Positions 47,148 to 62,100 of a stretch of DNA of 64,000 nucleotides are shown here, in pieces. Source of the DNA: Nautilus pompilius (taxonomy: Eukaryota > Mollusca > Cephalopoda > Nautilida > Nautilidae); the NCBI GenBank assembly GCA_018389105.1, contig JACATO010000647.1, positions 800,001 to 864,000 of the forward strand. The letters are read 5' to 3'. Each line of letters opens with the position of its first letter. The first letter of the stretch is position 1. The notes beneath the pieces are model-generated. The model was not told the DNA's origin and searched no databases. It saw only the letters and a list, made by a program, of their open reading frames with translations. The position numbers and the translations under genes were made by a program.

Positions 47148-50100
47148 TTAGAAAATGCCATCAAATATACTGTTGAGAATACTTCCACCTGTTTTCTTTT
47201 CATATCTGAAAAGAAAAAAATGCAGCACACATCAGAGAAATCCTAGTTATAATTTAACTATTGTTATTTCATTAATTTAACTGCTTAATGATACTTACTC
47301 ATGTGCATCAAAATCTTTTGCAAACATTGTAGATAAAGATTTAGGTTTCAGTTTAGGTAAAACTTTCAAGATAGGGCTATCATTCTGATGTGTAACCTAT
47401 ATAAAAAAGATTGATAGAATATTAACAAATACTGATATTCTAACTTTGGAAAGTTACAGTAGCTAGTTTATATATTTCAAGAAGTGGTACACGATTAAAT
47501 AATACAATTTTTTTCATTATTATTTCATCAAAACAATAACTAAAAGGTCGGATGCAAAGTTAAAGACAATGTCCAGGGTGGTGATTTCTGTCCAGTTTTA
47601 ATTTCCTAGGCATTCCCTGATGTAATCTATCAGGACCGGGCTACATCTGTCCAACACAAATTGGGTCTTCATCCATTTTGTATTCTCCAAACACTTGCGT
47701 GGATTTGGCAATATTCTTCAACAGATGCCATGCTTCACTGTAGGTAATCTCAGGTTGCTATTGGTCTAACTGGAAGTCAGGAGAATCAATTTGTCAGCAA
47801 CCTCATTACTTCTTGACAGTTTCCTTGGATCCAAAGTTTTGACAGACGCAGACACACACTGAAGTTTGAAAAGTGATATCCTGTAGGAAAAGCTTTCTGT
47901 GATCCTTCTCTATCCAAGAGTCTTAATTTTCCACCAAATATATTTATCAGGGCACAGATGACTGGTGTTGCAAGAGCCCTTTTTCCACAAATTTGTGGTA
48001 TGTCTTACTCCCAAGAAGTATATATACGAGGTGTGGCCAAAAAAACAAGTAATATTAAAAAACTCACCATTTTGATTTAGCGTCCTTCAACGTATTCGCC
48101 TTGGGAGTCTACACACTTCTGCCAGCGTTCCTGCCACTGCTGGAAACATTTCTGGAAATCCCTTTTTGGGATGCTGTAGAGCTGTGCCATCGAATTTTGC
48201 TTAATGTCCTCTGTTGACTCAAATCTTCTCCCTTTGAGCTTTGGGAATAGCCAAAAGTCACACGGAGCCAAGTCTGGGGAGTAGGAAGTCTGACAAACAA
48301 GTGGTGTGTTATGCTTGGACAATGTGGGCGGAATGAGCGGGTGCGTTGTCATGGTGGAGTTGCCAGTTCTTTGCTGCCCACATGGTCGGGTCGTTTTCGC
48401 CGCACGGCTTCACAAAGGCGACGAAGTAGTCAAAAAAACAGGTCATCATCAGTTTGACATTGCTGCGCACCTGTCTTGCTTTCTTTTGGTCTTGGCAAGG
48501 ATGGATGCTTCCATTGGGATGATTGCAATTTTGTTTTGGGGTCATAGCTATACACCCATGTCTCATCGCCAGTGATGATAGTGTTCATGAAGTTTTGATC
48601 TTGGCTAGCACACTCCAGCATGTCCTGGGAGATTTCCTTTCTGCTGGTCAGACAGCAACTTTGGTACGAATTTGGTTGACACCCTCCTCATGCATCTGTT
48701 ATAATTGACTGAACTGACCCATGACTGATTCCAACTTCGGCAACAATCTCCTCAATAGTCACACGATGGTCTTCATAGACTATTCCTCAAACCTTTGCAA
48801 TCATTTCGTCGTTTCTGCTAGTCAATGGTCTGCCACAACGTGGCTCACTGTCCACTGAGGTGTGGCCATCTTTGAACCGGTTGTACCACTCCTTTATTTG
48901 TGTTTTTCCCATAGCATCATCTCCAAAGGCCTTCTGAATCTTCTCGATAGTCTGGGCTTGCATATCACCAAGTTTTTGGCAGAATTTGATACAGTATCTT
49001 TGCTCAATGCACTCGGCCACCTTGACTCAAAAAGAAAAAAGCACAGCACACTCTTCACATCTGTACTCAACGCGTCACTGCGGGCGACTGGTGCAACCTA
49101 CAGACACGAAAATTTTTGCGCATGCTCAGGAAGAACACGGCCACCTAATACCCATGCGGATTTTGTTCACACAAATTCAAGGTCGGATACTTTTTGACTA
49201 CACCTTGTACATCAGTTTGATTTCTGGAACAAGGTACTGAACCTGGTGGTTGAACTTGATAACTTTTTCAGATGCACAATGTGGTGGATTTTAATTCTCT
49301 AGCAATGATTCAAAGTGCTTGTACCACATTCAGATTTTTCAATTCAAGTATCTAACAATGATGTTTATCCATGCAAGATTGATCTTGTATAAGTTCATAA
49401 CTTCATCCTTTAGTTTCTTTCAATCTTGTCTTGCACATTTATAATCTCATTTGGAAGGCTAAGTTTATTTAGGCACTTCTGCAGACAGACCACATTTTAT
49501 CCATTTATTACTGTAATTCTCTCTTTTTTGTTGAAATGATTTTGAACACCAACTTGGAGGATCCTGGCATCATCATTCCTCTTGTGTCATCCTTTCCCCA
49601 CAATATTTTTCAAGTAGATTGGGTCTGTTACCCATCAGGGACACCACAATGGTATGTATAATTTGGAATTGTGATCATTTTGATATTTGTACCAATGTAA
49701 TTCTCATTAGGCCAGTGAACCTGGTTTCACTTTTGCATTACCTTTAAGGCCTGCTACTTACTACATTTCTGGGTGTCTGATCATTTTGTTTCATATATGT
49801 GTCTTTCTAAAAGTGACAAGATAGTTACTTGAAATCTTCAGGCCAATGAGGTTTACTCCTGAAATCATTTGTTTGTAGCTTTTGTTCAGTTCTTAAATTC
49901 TCAATATAAGTATGAATTTTATAAATCATTGGTAGAAGAAAATAAACTTTAGGCTTGGTTTCCAGTGTATATAATGGTTCTTGTGAAAATGAGTGAAAAT
50001 ATCCAACAGTATCTAAATGTTATGGTGCAAAATGTAGCTCCAGGAATTATGCACAACAGAAACTAAATAACAGTCCTGAATACCTGATGTATTAAATGTT

Positions 50101-53100
50101 CAGTTTGTTCAAATGCAAAAGAGAGTCAATTTCATTACATCATTTGAGGTCATTTTAAGACTTTGTTAGTATGTAAAAGATTTGAAACTTCTGATTTCTC
50201 TAACTTTAAACAAATTACATTAGAAATGTTTTGGAGTTTCTGGAGCAATAATGAATCACTGATATACAGTAAAAGCTCTCTTAACTGGCATCAAATTATC
50301 TTGAAAGTTCAATTAACCAGCATCTGATAGCACTCATAATTTTTCCATTGTTTTCAGCAACTACTGGTAGGTGATGCCAGTGTATGTCTTATCAATTGCA
50401 AACAGTGCTTGCAGTCTTGCATCTGAACTTTCTCCAGCTTTTAGCAGGATTACCAGCCTCTATCTAAGACATCATGAAACTATGGATAGTGATTGTTACA
50501 AACAAGAAGTGGACAGAAGAGGAAGCATGTTGCATTGACGATAACTTGAAAATTGGACAAAGGTGAGAAACTCAGTCAAATAATGAAGGACTTCAACATT
50601 GGCTCATCGATGATCTATGATATCAAGTTTCAGAAGTCATGGCCGGTTCTGAGAATAGCAAAGTTGTTGATCGCTGTATTTTATGTAAACCTAAGATGGA
50701 GCAGTTGGACAACATCTTGTATAAGTGCTTTTCCTTGAAGCTATCAGAGGGAGCTGCAATTTCTGGCCCGATCATGGGAAAATGGAATTGACTGAGAGCT
50801 GCTTTTTCTGATGGCTGGCTAGCTCATAAGAAGGCTAGATGTGTCAGGAGAAAAGCAATCTGCTGATCCTAAGGCTGCTGACCAATATTGTGAATTCTTC
50901 CAGAAACTGATTGAGGAACATGACTTAACCACAGTGAACATTTACAATGCAGATGAAACTGTGCTCTTTTGGCACTGTTTGCCAACATCAACTCTTGCTT
51001 CAGGGTTTAAGAAGAACAAGCATTGTTTAACTGTGCTAATGCCACTGGGACAGTTAAGTTGCTTGTGTTTGGAAAGTTTAAGCATCCAAGAGCTTTTAAA
51101 GGTGTTGTTCACCTGCCAGTTGAGTACAAGACAAGCTAATGCATGGATGGATAAAGAAATTTTTCTTCATTGGTTCCACAATGTTTTTGTTCCATCTGCG
51201 AAGAACAATCTGAAGATACCAAGCAATAAGACAATCTTTGTAAGTGTCGAGTTTATTCTTCAGAAGCACAGCTTGTTTCAGGTAGCATCTTTATTATCTA
51301 CCTGCCTGCCTGCAAACATAACCAATGGATCAGGGAATCATCCAGAATCTCAAGGTATTTACAGAAGGAATTTTGTGAGAAAGTTTGTAAATTTTGATGG
51401 CACACTTCAAGAGTTCCAGTCTGCTTTCAACATCAAGGATGCAATTTTTATGGTGGCCTGTGCATGGGCTGCTGTCAAGAGCACAAATGAAGAGAACCTG
51501 GAGGAAGCTGTGGGCAAAAGTGATGTTTGCTAAAGGGTCTTCTGATGCAGATGATAGCAGTAAAGGAAATAATGGAAACCCCCTCAAAACGAGTCACTCT
51601 ACTTCAGGAGGAATGGGTGGACATCGACCAAGAAGTCGAAGTGACACAAATCATGACTGATAGTCAGATCATTGACATGGTTGTAAACCCTGGGAGCATT
51701 CCTACTCAAGCTGACATTGATTCTGAGGAAGAGGATGATGGTTAAGAAACCAAAATTTCTTGGACTACTGCTGCACAATGTTTGGAAACTTTCTTAAAGT
51801 TTGCTGATCATCAGTTGTCTCATTCTGCATAACAACTGACTTGGAAGCAGGCAGACATCCGAAAAATGTTTAGAAAAGCTTCAGAAGTTTGTATGGCTCC
51901 TACAACCACAGTAGCAACATTGGCTGATCCAGTCCCATCAACATCAAAACCCAAAACTGATGATTTTAAGTTTAAAATATTGTAGTCAAATTGTTAAATA
52001 CTGTACTGTAATTTAGCATAAGTTACAGTGACAGTACTGCTCAATCAACTATTTTCAAAGTTCCACTACTATCAACTCACTGGTGAGTAAATAAAATGTT
52101 TTTGCATACAGTATTTTTATGGATAAAACACTGCTTATATATGGTTGCGTGTTTCATTTCATAATTTATGCATAATCCCTTTCATCTTTGGTGTTGCCGG
52201 TTCATCAAATTTGCCAGTTATATGAACATTTACCAATTTCCTGAGGGGGCTGGATAAAAGAGCTTTTACTGTACCATTAATTTTTTTTCATTTGACTAAA
52301 TTGGAAAAGAAAAGTTTTCTTTTTGCAATTACCTGTTGGTGTTGTGAACTAGTAACTTGGCTAGAGTCCGTGTGGATACTAACACCTGGTTGAGTATCAA
52401 TCCTAGGAAAGTTATCTGCATTACTGTTCCAAAAACTTCCAATACTAAAAAGTAAAATGATAGCACTAAAAATTAGTAAATGAAACAACTTAACTAGTTT
52501 TTTTTTTTAAAAAAAAAAAGATTAATGTGCAATAGTAAACAATATGAAAAGCATGAAGATTTATTTTTCAGTTAAGAAATGAAATTGTAATAATTTGTTT
52601 GCAAAAAAAAAATTAACCAGATATTTTGTTTACCTATGAAGATATGCCATTTTCTCCTTATCTGGTAGGGTAGTCTTAGAGCCAAACTGTTCAGTGGTTT
52701 TCTGCAGTACCTGCACTGGCACTTGCCCATAGCTGTGTTTGCTTCCAAAATCAATCACTTGTTCAGCATGTGTTTTGCTGTGTGCTGGTGAGGAAGGAAC
52801 AAAATTTGTTTCCAGAAAGAAACTACCATAAATGTTGTCATTGTTGTAGTCATCAAAGTCATCAGGTACAGCATTTCTGAAATAGGTTAGAATTATCAAA
52901 TTGTAATGCACATGAAAATTTTGTATTCTGCTTTTTTAAAAAAGCTGGAAATTTTTTTCTTAAACATACCTCTTTGGATTTAATTCTGTCATGGAATCCT
53001 TTGTATAGCCTGAACCTAATGCATTGCTGCCATAAAACTTTTCACCTGCAACATTAATGTAATAACAGTGCAGCCAAATGTTTTAAATCAAACCTTTCTA

Positions 53101-56100
53101 GATCTAAGAAATTTAATATTCTCCAAGGTAAAATTCAAATAAAATTGGGATTCTCAAAAAAAAAGGAAGAGAAAATCAAACTTATCTGTATAAACAGTTT
53201 TCATTTGATATATTAGCATTATAAACAATCTATCTAATTTTCTCCTTTAAAAGGTTTTATAAATCTGATAAATATGGTTCATCAGCATAAATTCTTCAGG
53301 TAGTCTCATAACTGGAGAAAATTATTTTTGACTAAATCCTTTCATTAAAAGTTTACCATTTTTTTCACATCTTGTATTCTGTTTTGTTTGTTGTCAAGGG
53401 GTTTCTTTAAATGTTGAATGCACAATATTGTTATGAAAAATTGATTTTATTTTTGTTGTTATTTGGTTAAATTCATCAGATAAATAATTATGGTGCTTGT
53501 CTGAAATTTCCCATTTTAATGCTCAAAAGAAACCTAGATTACAATAATTTTGGAAGCATCTAACTTAGAGGATTTCTTATACCATATTAACAATGATAGT
53601 ATACACTGATGAATTATAGTATTTCTTTAGGAAATGCTAGAGCCCTAGATTTACAAATTTTAATTATTTTGAGATAAATGTAATGTTAAATATATCAACC
53701 TGCATACACTTGATATGTATCTCTGTTTTTCTCAAACAGGTGAAGTGGTTCCCAACCACATCCTTCAGGAATAATATCACAATGATTTGCATCAGTTCTC
53801 ATGTTACAAAAATTTTGATCTTTTTTTGGTAGGTGCAGCTTTTGTTTAATGGTATAAGCAAACTTCTTAAAATCGAAGGAAGTTTCTTCTTGCTTCTGAA
53901 TCTTTAAAGCACAGAACATTTTTACAGTAAATAGTAAATTAGTAACAACAAACTTTTATACAATCTGACCTCAAACTATTCAACCCTTAATGTTTTATAA
54001 ACAAATTAGAAACTAACTAGTGCATCTGACACCAAAATATTTTTTTTATTTTAACTTTTGACTAGTTACATTTATATTAGCAAATCTTTTATAATTAATT
54101 TCTGAAACTAAATAAATACATTTTTTTTAAAAATCAATAAAATGTTATAAAATGATGCATTATTGCATATATAACATTAAAAAATAAATTTCACTTTTTA
54201 CATTTAGCCACAATATAAAATTAGGTTTTTGTGCATGGACTAGAGAGATGGATTTCATACATCTGCTAAGATGGGATAGTTTTATCTGATCTAGGTGGAA
54301 ATAGTGTGGCAGAAAAACTATCATATTTTAAGTTTTGATGGTATTAAATTATTACAAAATAAGGGTTAAGAATAAGACAGATTTACCCAAGAGACATTCA
54401 AAGCAAAGCTGTTAGTACATGAAATATTATTGGGATAAATATTTATACTGAAAAAAATTTTTAGAAACGAAATGGTTGTACATCACCTTTAGTCGTTTCA
54501 ATTTTGGAGTATCAGGAAAGTTTTTCATTTTCTTTTTCAGACCATCAACATAGGTTAAATAGGTGGTAGTGTTGATAACAGATGTTTCTTGTTTGTTGAT
54601 GCTCTCATTGTGACCTTTCCAGCCAAACTTGCAGCATTTGTGAGCACATCTACTTTTGTCTAAACATCTGTGGTTGCAAGGTCTTTTCTCAGATCCTTCA
54701 TCTATTTAGAAAACAAACAAATGAAATTAAATAATCACACATTATCCTTTACATATGAAGTAATGTGTATATTAAAATAGCATCAAAATAATTTAAAATT
54801 AAGTGCTGTAATCTGTTAATAAAAAAAAACAAAGAAATGCTCACCTTGTTTAGGTTCTGACTGACAGTAAATATGCTTGTTTTCCCCAGTCTTTAAAGAC
54901 AAAGTGAAATATGCACAATCATACTGTTTTTTATATAGTCCATATGAAACATTTTCAAGCATTAAGATCTATATCACAAGATATTCATTTAAAAAGGTAG
55001 ACATTCCTATCCTGTATATGAGAAAAAGGTTAGATGGCATAAACACCATTAATTATTAAAATGTGGATAAACAGTTTCTGCCTGTAAATGCAAAAATTTG
55101 GTTTTGAAGAATGTTGTTTTTAAAGTTATCGCTAGACATCCAGCATATTTTTATAGTTACAATTTAACACTTATTTCATTTAATTTGGAATGTGAGCAAT
55201 CTGACCAATACAAAATGTGCATATACTTACTCTTCTAAAATAGTTTGATTGCTGTGCGAAACTGTTTCTATATGTTGGTGTGAAAATTGACACCACATCA
55301 ATTCCAGCTACAAAAATATATATAAATCCAGACATGTTAGTGTAGGTTTTATTTTTATTATATCAAAAAAGCATATATATATATATACATACAGTGGCGG
55401 ACTGGCCCACTTGGATACCGGGAAATTTCCCGGTGGGCCCCAAAGTGATGGAACATCACTTTGGAAATAATGGAAAAAAAAAAGAAAAAAAATATTGCAT
55501 AGATTCTGTGAAGATTTAAATAAAGCTTTGATGGTATAATTTCTTTCGGTAGATAAAAAATATTCTCAATTCCTTGTTTGATGAAGCACACTTTTTTCAT
55601 TTTTAAGGATCTTTTTTAATTTTGTTTTGGTTTATGAGATATTAAGCATTATAAGAAATGTTCCTTCGGTAATTCGTACATAATTTCAGCTAGTGTAATT
55701 TCAAATTTCCCAGGTCGCCACACTGACCTGCCACTACTATATTGGTGACACTGGTTGCAACATCAACTGTTGTCGGGTCCGGGAACTTGTAAACACAGGC
55801 AAGCCATTCCTATTTGTTTTTCTGCTTTTTTAGCCCCAGCCATGTGTCATGACCTTTTGAGTGGGCCCTTTTACAAGTTCACTGGTAGAAATTTTAGAGC
55901 CAGTCCGCCACTGTATATATATATATATTAGATTTAAAAAAAAAAAAAAAGTTTTCAATTTAAAATGCTTGCGAAAATTACATATTGTAGCAGCAGGTTA
56001 ATATATTTATCTTGGTTGTTGTCATTTGGTTATGTTTAGTGACTAGTCAGTAGCATGGTTTTCTACCTCTTTCACACTAACCTGCTCCACATGGGTTTCC

Positions 56101-59100
56101 TTCCACTTCTAATCAGAATAGTTTTACTAGGGTTTCCTGGACAGTTTATTTTTTTATGTCTGAGGTGTGCCATTGTTGTCTGGCCACACACACACAGCAA
56201 AAACTTCTATAATCAATGATTTTTTTTTCATATTTATAATATTTAAGCTCTTTGATTACATCCTTTTTTGTTTGTTTTTTTAAATGTCACTTTTTTCATC
56301 TTTTAGTGATCACTAAACTGAATGATTTTGGATTCATCAACAAAAATATCCCAACAAAATGACAAAATGTTCAAGTTTTAAATATTTGAGAAAACATTTT
56401 AAGAAAATCTTACCCCATTCCTGACTGATGAGATGAATGTGAATTTCTGGTCCTCCATCTGCTCTAGTAACTTCTAATCTTTTTTTCAGTGGGTTTTCTT
56501 GCAATAAAGTTGAATCTCTATCCAATTGAAAGGAAAATGTTATTTTCTTCTCTCTTCATTTAAAACAAGGATATTTTTTACTGAATTCTAAGTCTTATTT
56601 TTTAAAAATGCACCTCTAGATAATTTTTTTCATATCTAAAAAAGGAAGGAATTGAAATTTAAACAATTAATAGATGCAAAGTTTTGGACAATTTTTTTTT
56701 ACATTCTTTAAGTTCTACTAATGAGTTAACTCTGGATTTTTAAAATGTTTTTGACAACTTTCTGAAAGTAATATCAACTGAATGGTCTTAACATTGATGC
56801 AATTTTGGAAGAGATCTTGTACATTTGAAAATGTTACTCTACACATGGTAGGGTTAACGATAATGGTGTTAAGAGAATAATCTGATCTAAATAGTTTAGT
56901 AGACTGGTCAAACAAATAGCGATTGCAATGGTTTCCAAATGCAGATGTCTTACCAATCAACAAATTGGTAATTACTATTAGATTAGTTATGGTAAATAAA
57001 ATTATCAATATTAAAACTTTAGCATTTAAAGTTACCATGAGAACCCTTTTAAAGTATTGGCATTGGAATCTACATTATGTTAAGAATATAGGTATCTTGG
57101 AAAGGGTTCAAACCTGTTACAGAAAAAGTATTTTTAGTCTTTCTTTTAGTTTGGCTTACAGACTTTTTGTGGTGACATGAATGAAATTAAAATTTTTTTC
57201 TTGATATTTTATACTAGTGATGTCATATTTATCTAGGAATTATGCACATAAAAGGAAATTTCTCTTTAGTAATATAATTACTATTAAAATATTCATAGTG
57301 TGTGATCAAGAATTTTTTTTTCCTAAGTACCTGGAAATCTTCACCAAACCACTAGTGAAATTATAAACTATAAATATTATAAAGATCCAGAAACCCCTTT
57401 CCATTCCTCTGACTATATATATATATAATCATTGATTACGCTAGTGGTACTTTTCTTTCATTTCTAAAAATCAAAGTTTCAGCAGTTTACATTACCCTTC
57501 AACTGCCCACAAACAATTAAGGAATTATACATAAATAAACCATTTATTGATCATTCAGTGGTAAAAAGGTACATGCAATTTGACTATTTGTATCATTTGT
57601 GACTCAAAAGCCAAAGCAGCAAAAATATTAAACTGAACTAAATAACAAAATTAAAACAAATTTTTATTAATCAATAAATTAATTCCAAGATTTATGAAGC
57701 TATGGGTGAAAGAAAAAGGCTGTAATCTTAAACATTATTCATTGATTCGTACTCATGCATGCTTCCATACAAAAATACAATGCAGCTTGTCTTCTTAAAC
57801 TTCAGTATTAAACAAAATACAAATAACATAAGTAATGAAAAAACAAAACAAAAACACCATTTATGCTCACACTACTCTTCTTTTGTAAATGATCTTGTTG
57901 TCAGCATTGCCAATGATCAGAGCACAAGTATGGTTTTCTCCAACAGTACTTCTCTTTAACTGGTCAATGTTAGCTATCCTCACACTGATCACTATCACAG
58001 CTGATTCAACTTTGCTGTTTATGATATCAACCTGGATAATAAAAGAAAGCATCAGTATCTTGTTGATAAAATGCTGCAATTTAAAAGCAATTCACTTGAA
58101 TACCATTCTTGTCAATTATGGCTCACAAGAACATCTAGTTGTATCAAAACCAAGAATGGGTTGAACCAGACATTTCTCTTACAGTAATATATAACTTGAA
58201 TAAAATCCATATCATATAGATATCATTAAGCTACTTAAAAAAAATGTTAATCTTGTTTATTTAGTATATGTCAATATTTAAAAATTTGAACCTATCTTCC
58301 AATCTTGGTGGCAAAGATTGAATGAGCACACTAATATCTATTTGTTAATTTTAATATATGGCAGTAAAAATGAGAAGTTTTAAATTTGAACAAATATCTT
58401 ATGCATAAGAAATTATAGATTAACACATTATTATTATTATGCAAATAAATAAAAAAAGATTATATTTTATCAGAAAAAAAACATATGATCTAGGTAATGA
58501 AATACAACAAAATCATGCCTTTCAGAAGTTGGCCAAAATATTGCTGTTTTAATTTTACTAATCAGTAGCTTTTAAACAACTGGCAGAATAAGTACTGAGC
58601 TTACCTGTTCTACAGATAGTTCATATTTAGGTAAGCCAACTACAGCATCTCTCAAGTGATTACCAAAGGGTGGGTGCCGGTTCATGATCTTTACATGAAA
58701 ACAAACAAAAACAGGCTGTTAACACTACTTGTTACTAAATGTTATAGCAGTAAAGTTTTTACTATATATCCCAGCAAATAATTTAAAACACTACTAAGAA
58801 TGTTAAATAAACTACTTTTTCCTTTTTAGTGCTTGGAATTAATACTGACAATTTTTATCAACACACATGCAAAATGTGTGTAGATTAGTACAATTAATGA
58901 ATTAAAGATAAGTACTATATTTTAAATGAAATTAATGATAGCTACATGTTATTTCCATTTTTTCCAGAACATTTAAAAAACGTTTTAGCATTTTAAATAA
59001 TTTTTGCTTGGCATTTGATAAATCAGACACCAATTTGAAGTAAAACTAAAATAATCCTGGCTGCTATAAATTAACTAAAATTTGTACTTATTTCTATCTG

Positions 59101-62100
59101 GCTTGAGGAAGAAAATTTGAAAAGGTAGAGTACAAAATTAGTTAATATTTAGAATAATGGCTATTTAGTTTGTGAAGAAACTTTTAAAATAATGAACAAA
59201 AATTAATCATTCAACAGTCTTTACCAGCTCAAGTTCTCTTGGGTTAGTTTCTTCTATTTGCTTAAAACTGATAATTCCTGCATTTACAAGCACAGTTGAA
59301 AGGCTTTGTCCTAAAAAAATTAGAAAACAAATATCTGCAGATGAAGTGGCATTTGATATTATTCTCACATCTTGCAGAGTCTGAACAAAATTTGATTACA
59401 AACCTATCCAGTTTCATCCCATTGGAAAAAAAATGGAAACATTCTGAAGTATATAACTTCATTATTTGTTTCAATGCAAAATAAAAATGGAAAATTGGAA
59501 AGGTCATTCTTGTACAGTTTTTTTTACTTGCTTAAGATTAAAAGGTTTCTTTTTTTAATCACTGTTCATGAGGGGGATAAATTAAAGCAGATTACTTTTC
59601 AACTTCTGAACTCATTCTTCATATCAAGTTTTATTAGTAAAGTTGCTAGTCAGTTTTTTTTTAATTTTGGACAGTTTATGACTACTACATTTGAGATAAC
59701 ACATTTATGAATTTCATGAAAATAATTAAATCTGGATTTTAAATGAGATATGATGGAATTTAAAGTCAATTCTTTAGTACAAAGATTAATTCCATAACTG
59801 AGTCGTGATAAAAACTGTTGTAGAAATTATTTACTGTACCTATTCCATCCAACTGCTTTGCAACATATTTTGAGTTTTCCCAGATCCTGGACTTAAAACA
59901 CTTGTATAGATTTACTGCATTTACAAGAACTTTGTAGTCATCTTTCAGCCAAAGAACTTCTATTAAACCTATCAAAAAAAAAATTAAAAGGGGAATTAGG
60001 CATCTTATAGTAAATCAGATGAAAAACAATTTTTGTTGTATTAATTTTCCTTGTGGTCACTTAATTCAATGTATTAATCTAAAACAACTTAATGATTTTG
60101 CAATGAAAAAACAGGTAAAGTTTTAATGCAGATTTTATTTTTCATCATTTAAAAATAGTGGAGTTTAAGAAAAAGTATGTTTATTTATTGCATACACTTA
60201 CATCTAGCAACTCTCTGACCTGCTCGAAATATTCTGTTAATATCTTGTATCAGTGAAAAATCCTGAATTGGCAGACACCCCAAATGTGCCTGAATTAAAC
60301 TGGAAAAAAATAAAAGATATAAAAATTAATCATAAAAATCTACTTAGATTAGAAAAGTAAACTAATAACTAAATTGCTTTTAAAAATATTCTCATAGTTT
60401 GTCAACTATGTATATTGGCTAAGAAAAAAAATTAAACATATTTGACAAAACAAACTGATAATTAAACTATGCCTTTTCAATTTAACGCTTTATTATTTCT
60501 TATCTTTTGTTCATCTGATATGAGAAAGTTTTAAATATGAAGCATACATCTGCACATATAAATAGTTTTAATGCCAGTGTTATTAAAATTGATTTTATTG
60601 TAAAACGTTTAAGCACTTATACTTGTTCATCTCACCAGTTAATTTTCATCTCCTTTGTTTTGATTCTTCCATTCATGGAAAACCTTCAAGTAAAAATGAA
60701 ATACTGTTTTCATTAATCTCCTAACAATAACCAACATAAAACTTTTCAGTAAGAAAAGCTAACATGGAGCTCATTTGAAAATAACAGTAGATTTTAAAAA
60801 CTAAATACTAAGATTACATATCCAAAAGAAAAAAAAAGTTAAAATGAAAATAACAACAAAAATTAAAAAAAAAACTAAAAAATCTTCTAACCCAACATTC
60901 ACAAGAATCTAGCAGTGGAAAGGCTTTGGTGACAATATCTCCATAAACAAAGCTTGATGGAAACACTAGTCTCAGGGCTTTCACCTAAAGCATATCTTCA
61001 AATTTAGCATAATTTCAGCAGTTCAATGAAGCATCAGAAATTCATCCACAATTTCAGAACAAGAGCTCTCTTTGGTAAACAAATGAAAATAGTAATAAAA
61101 AGGAAGAAAATTGATTCAAAATTTAAAAATTGTTATTTATGCATGACAAGAAAAATCTATAATTGGCAGCATTAAAATATCTACAACATGAAAAAATTAT
61201 ATAGTTTTATGAACTTTTTTTTATATTATAACTATATAAAATGACAATTTTTTTTCATTAATTATATTTTTAGAGAGCAGCTGGAAAACTTACCTAATTG
61301 TTATTTTATTTTTATCTTTGTTCAATGAATTTAAAGTTCTTTTTTCATTATTTCTAAGTTGTGTATCAGCAAATTCAGCACTTTCTGAAACCAAGGCAAG
61401 CTAATATAAAAATATAAAATAAAAATATTTAATAGTACAATTCTTTTAATAACATTTTTTTCAAAAATTTTTTCCACACTCATATGAATTTTTCTTTTTC
61501 TCTACTTTCTGATGCAGGAAACAACCAATATACTTTTCCTATTTTTCAATTTTTACATGAAATGTGTATTTGTTAAAAAGTGAAAAACAGCTTATTTTAC
61601 ATATGCTCATTATACTTCAAATATATTTGCATTTGGAATAGTATATAAAGCCAAATTTTAAACTTTAAATTCATATTTCTTTTCAAGGTTTTCTAATTGA
61701 AATACAAATATTTAAAATTTATAAATCCTTTCACTTTTGGTTCAAATTTTAGTTTTTATACTGAAAAATCACAACAGAAATATTTATGTAATAAAGAAAT
61801 TTAGTAAATAATACTGATATTACACGCAAAGAGTTACACTGCAGATGAAACCAATTGTGTACTAGCTACTCACTAATGAATTACTTTAAGATCAGCCTTA
61901 AAGTGGAATTTCTAAGACTTCCAGAGATAATTATATTGGTATTATGCTAGTGATTATCAAGTATCACTAACTGTGGGTCTTAGACTAAGAATAAATTGTC
62001 ATCAAACTCAACACTGTAGTATAAAAGAAACAATAGACTTCTGAGATATAATTATGATTTTAAAACTTAAAAGCTACACGAAATAATAATAAAAATCATT

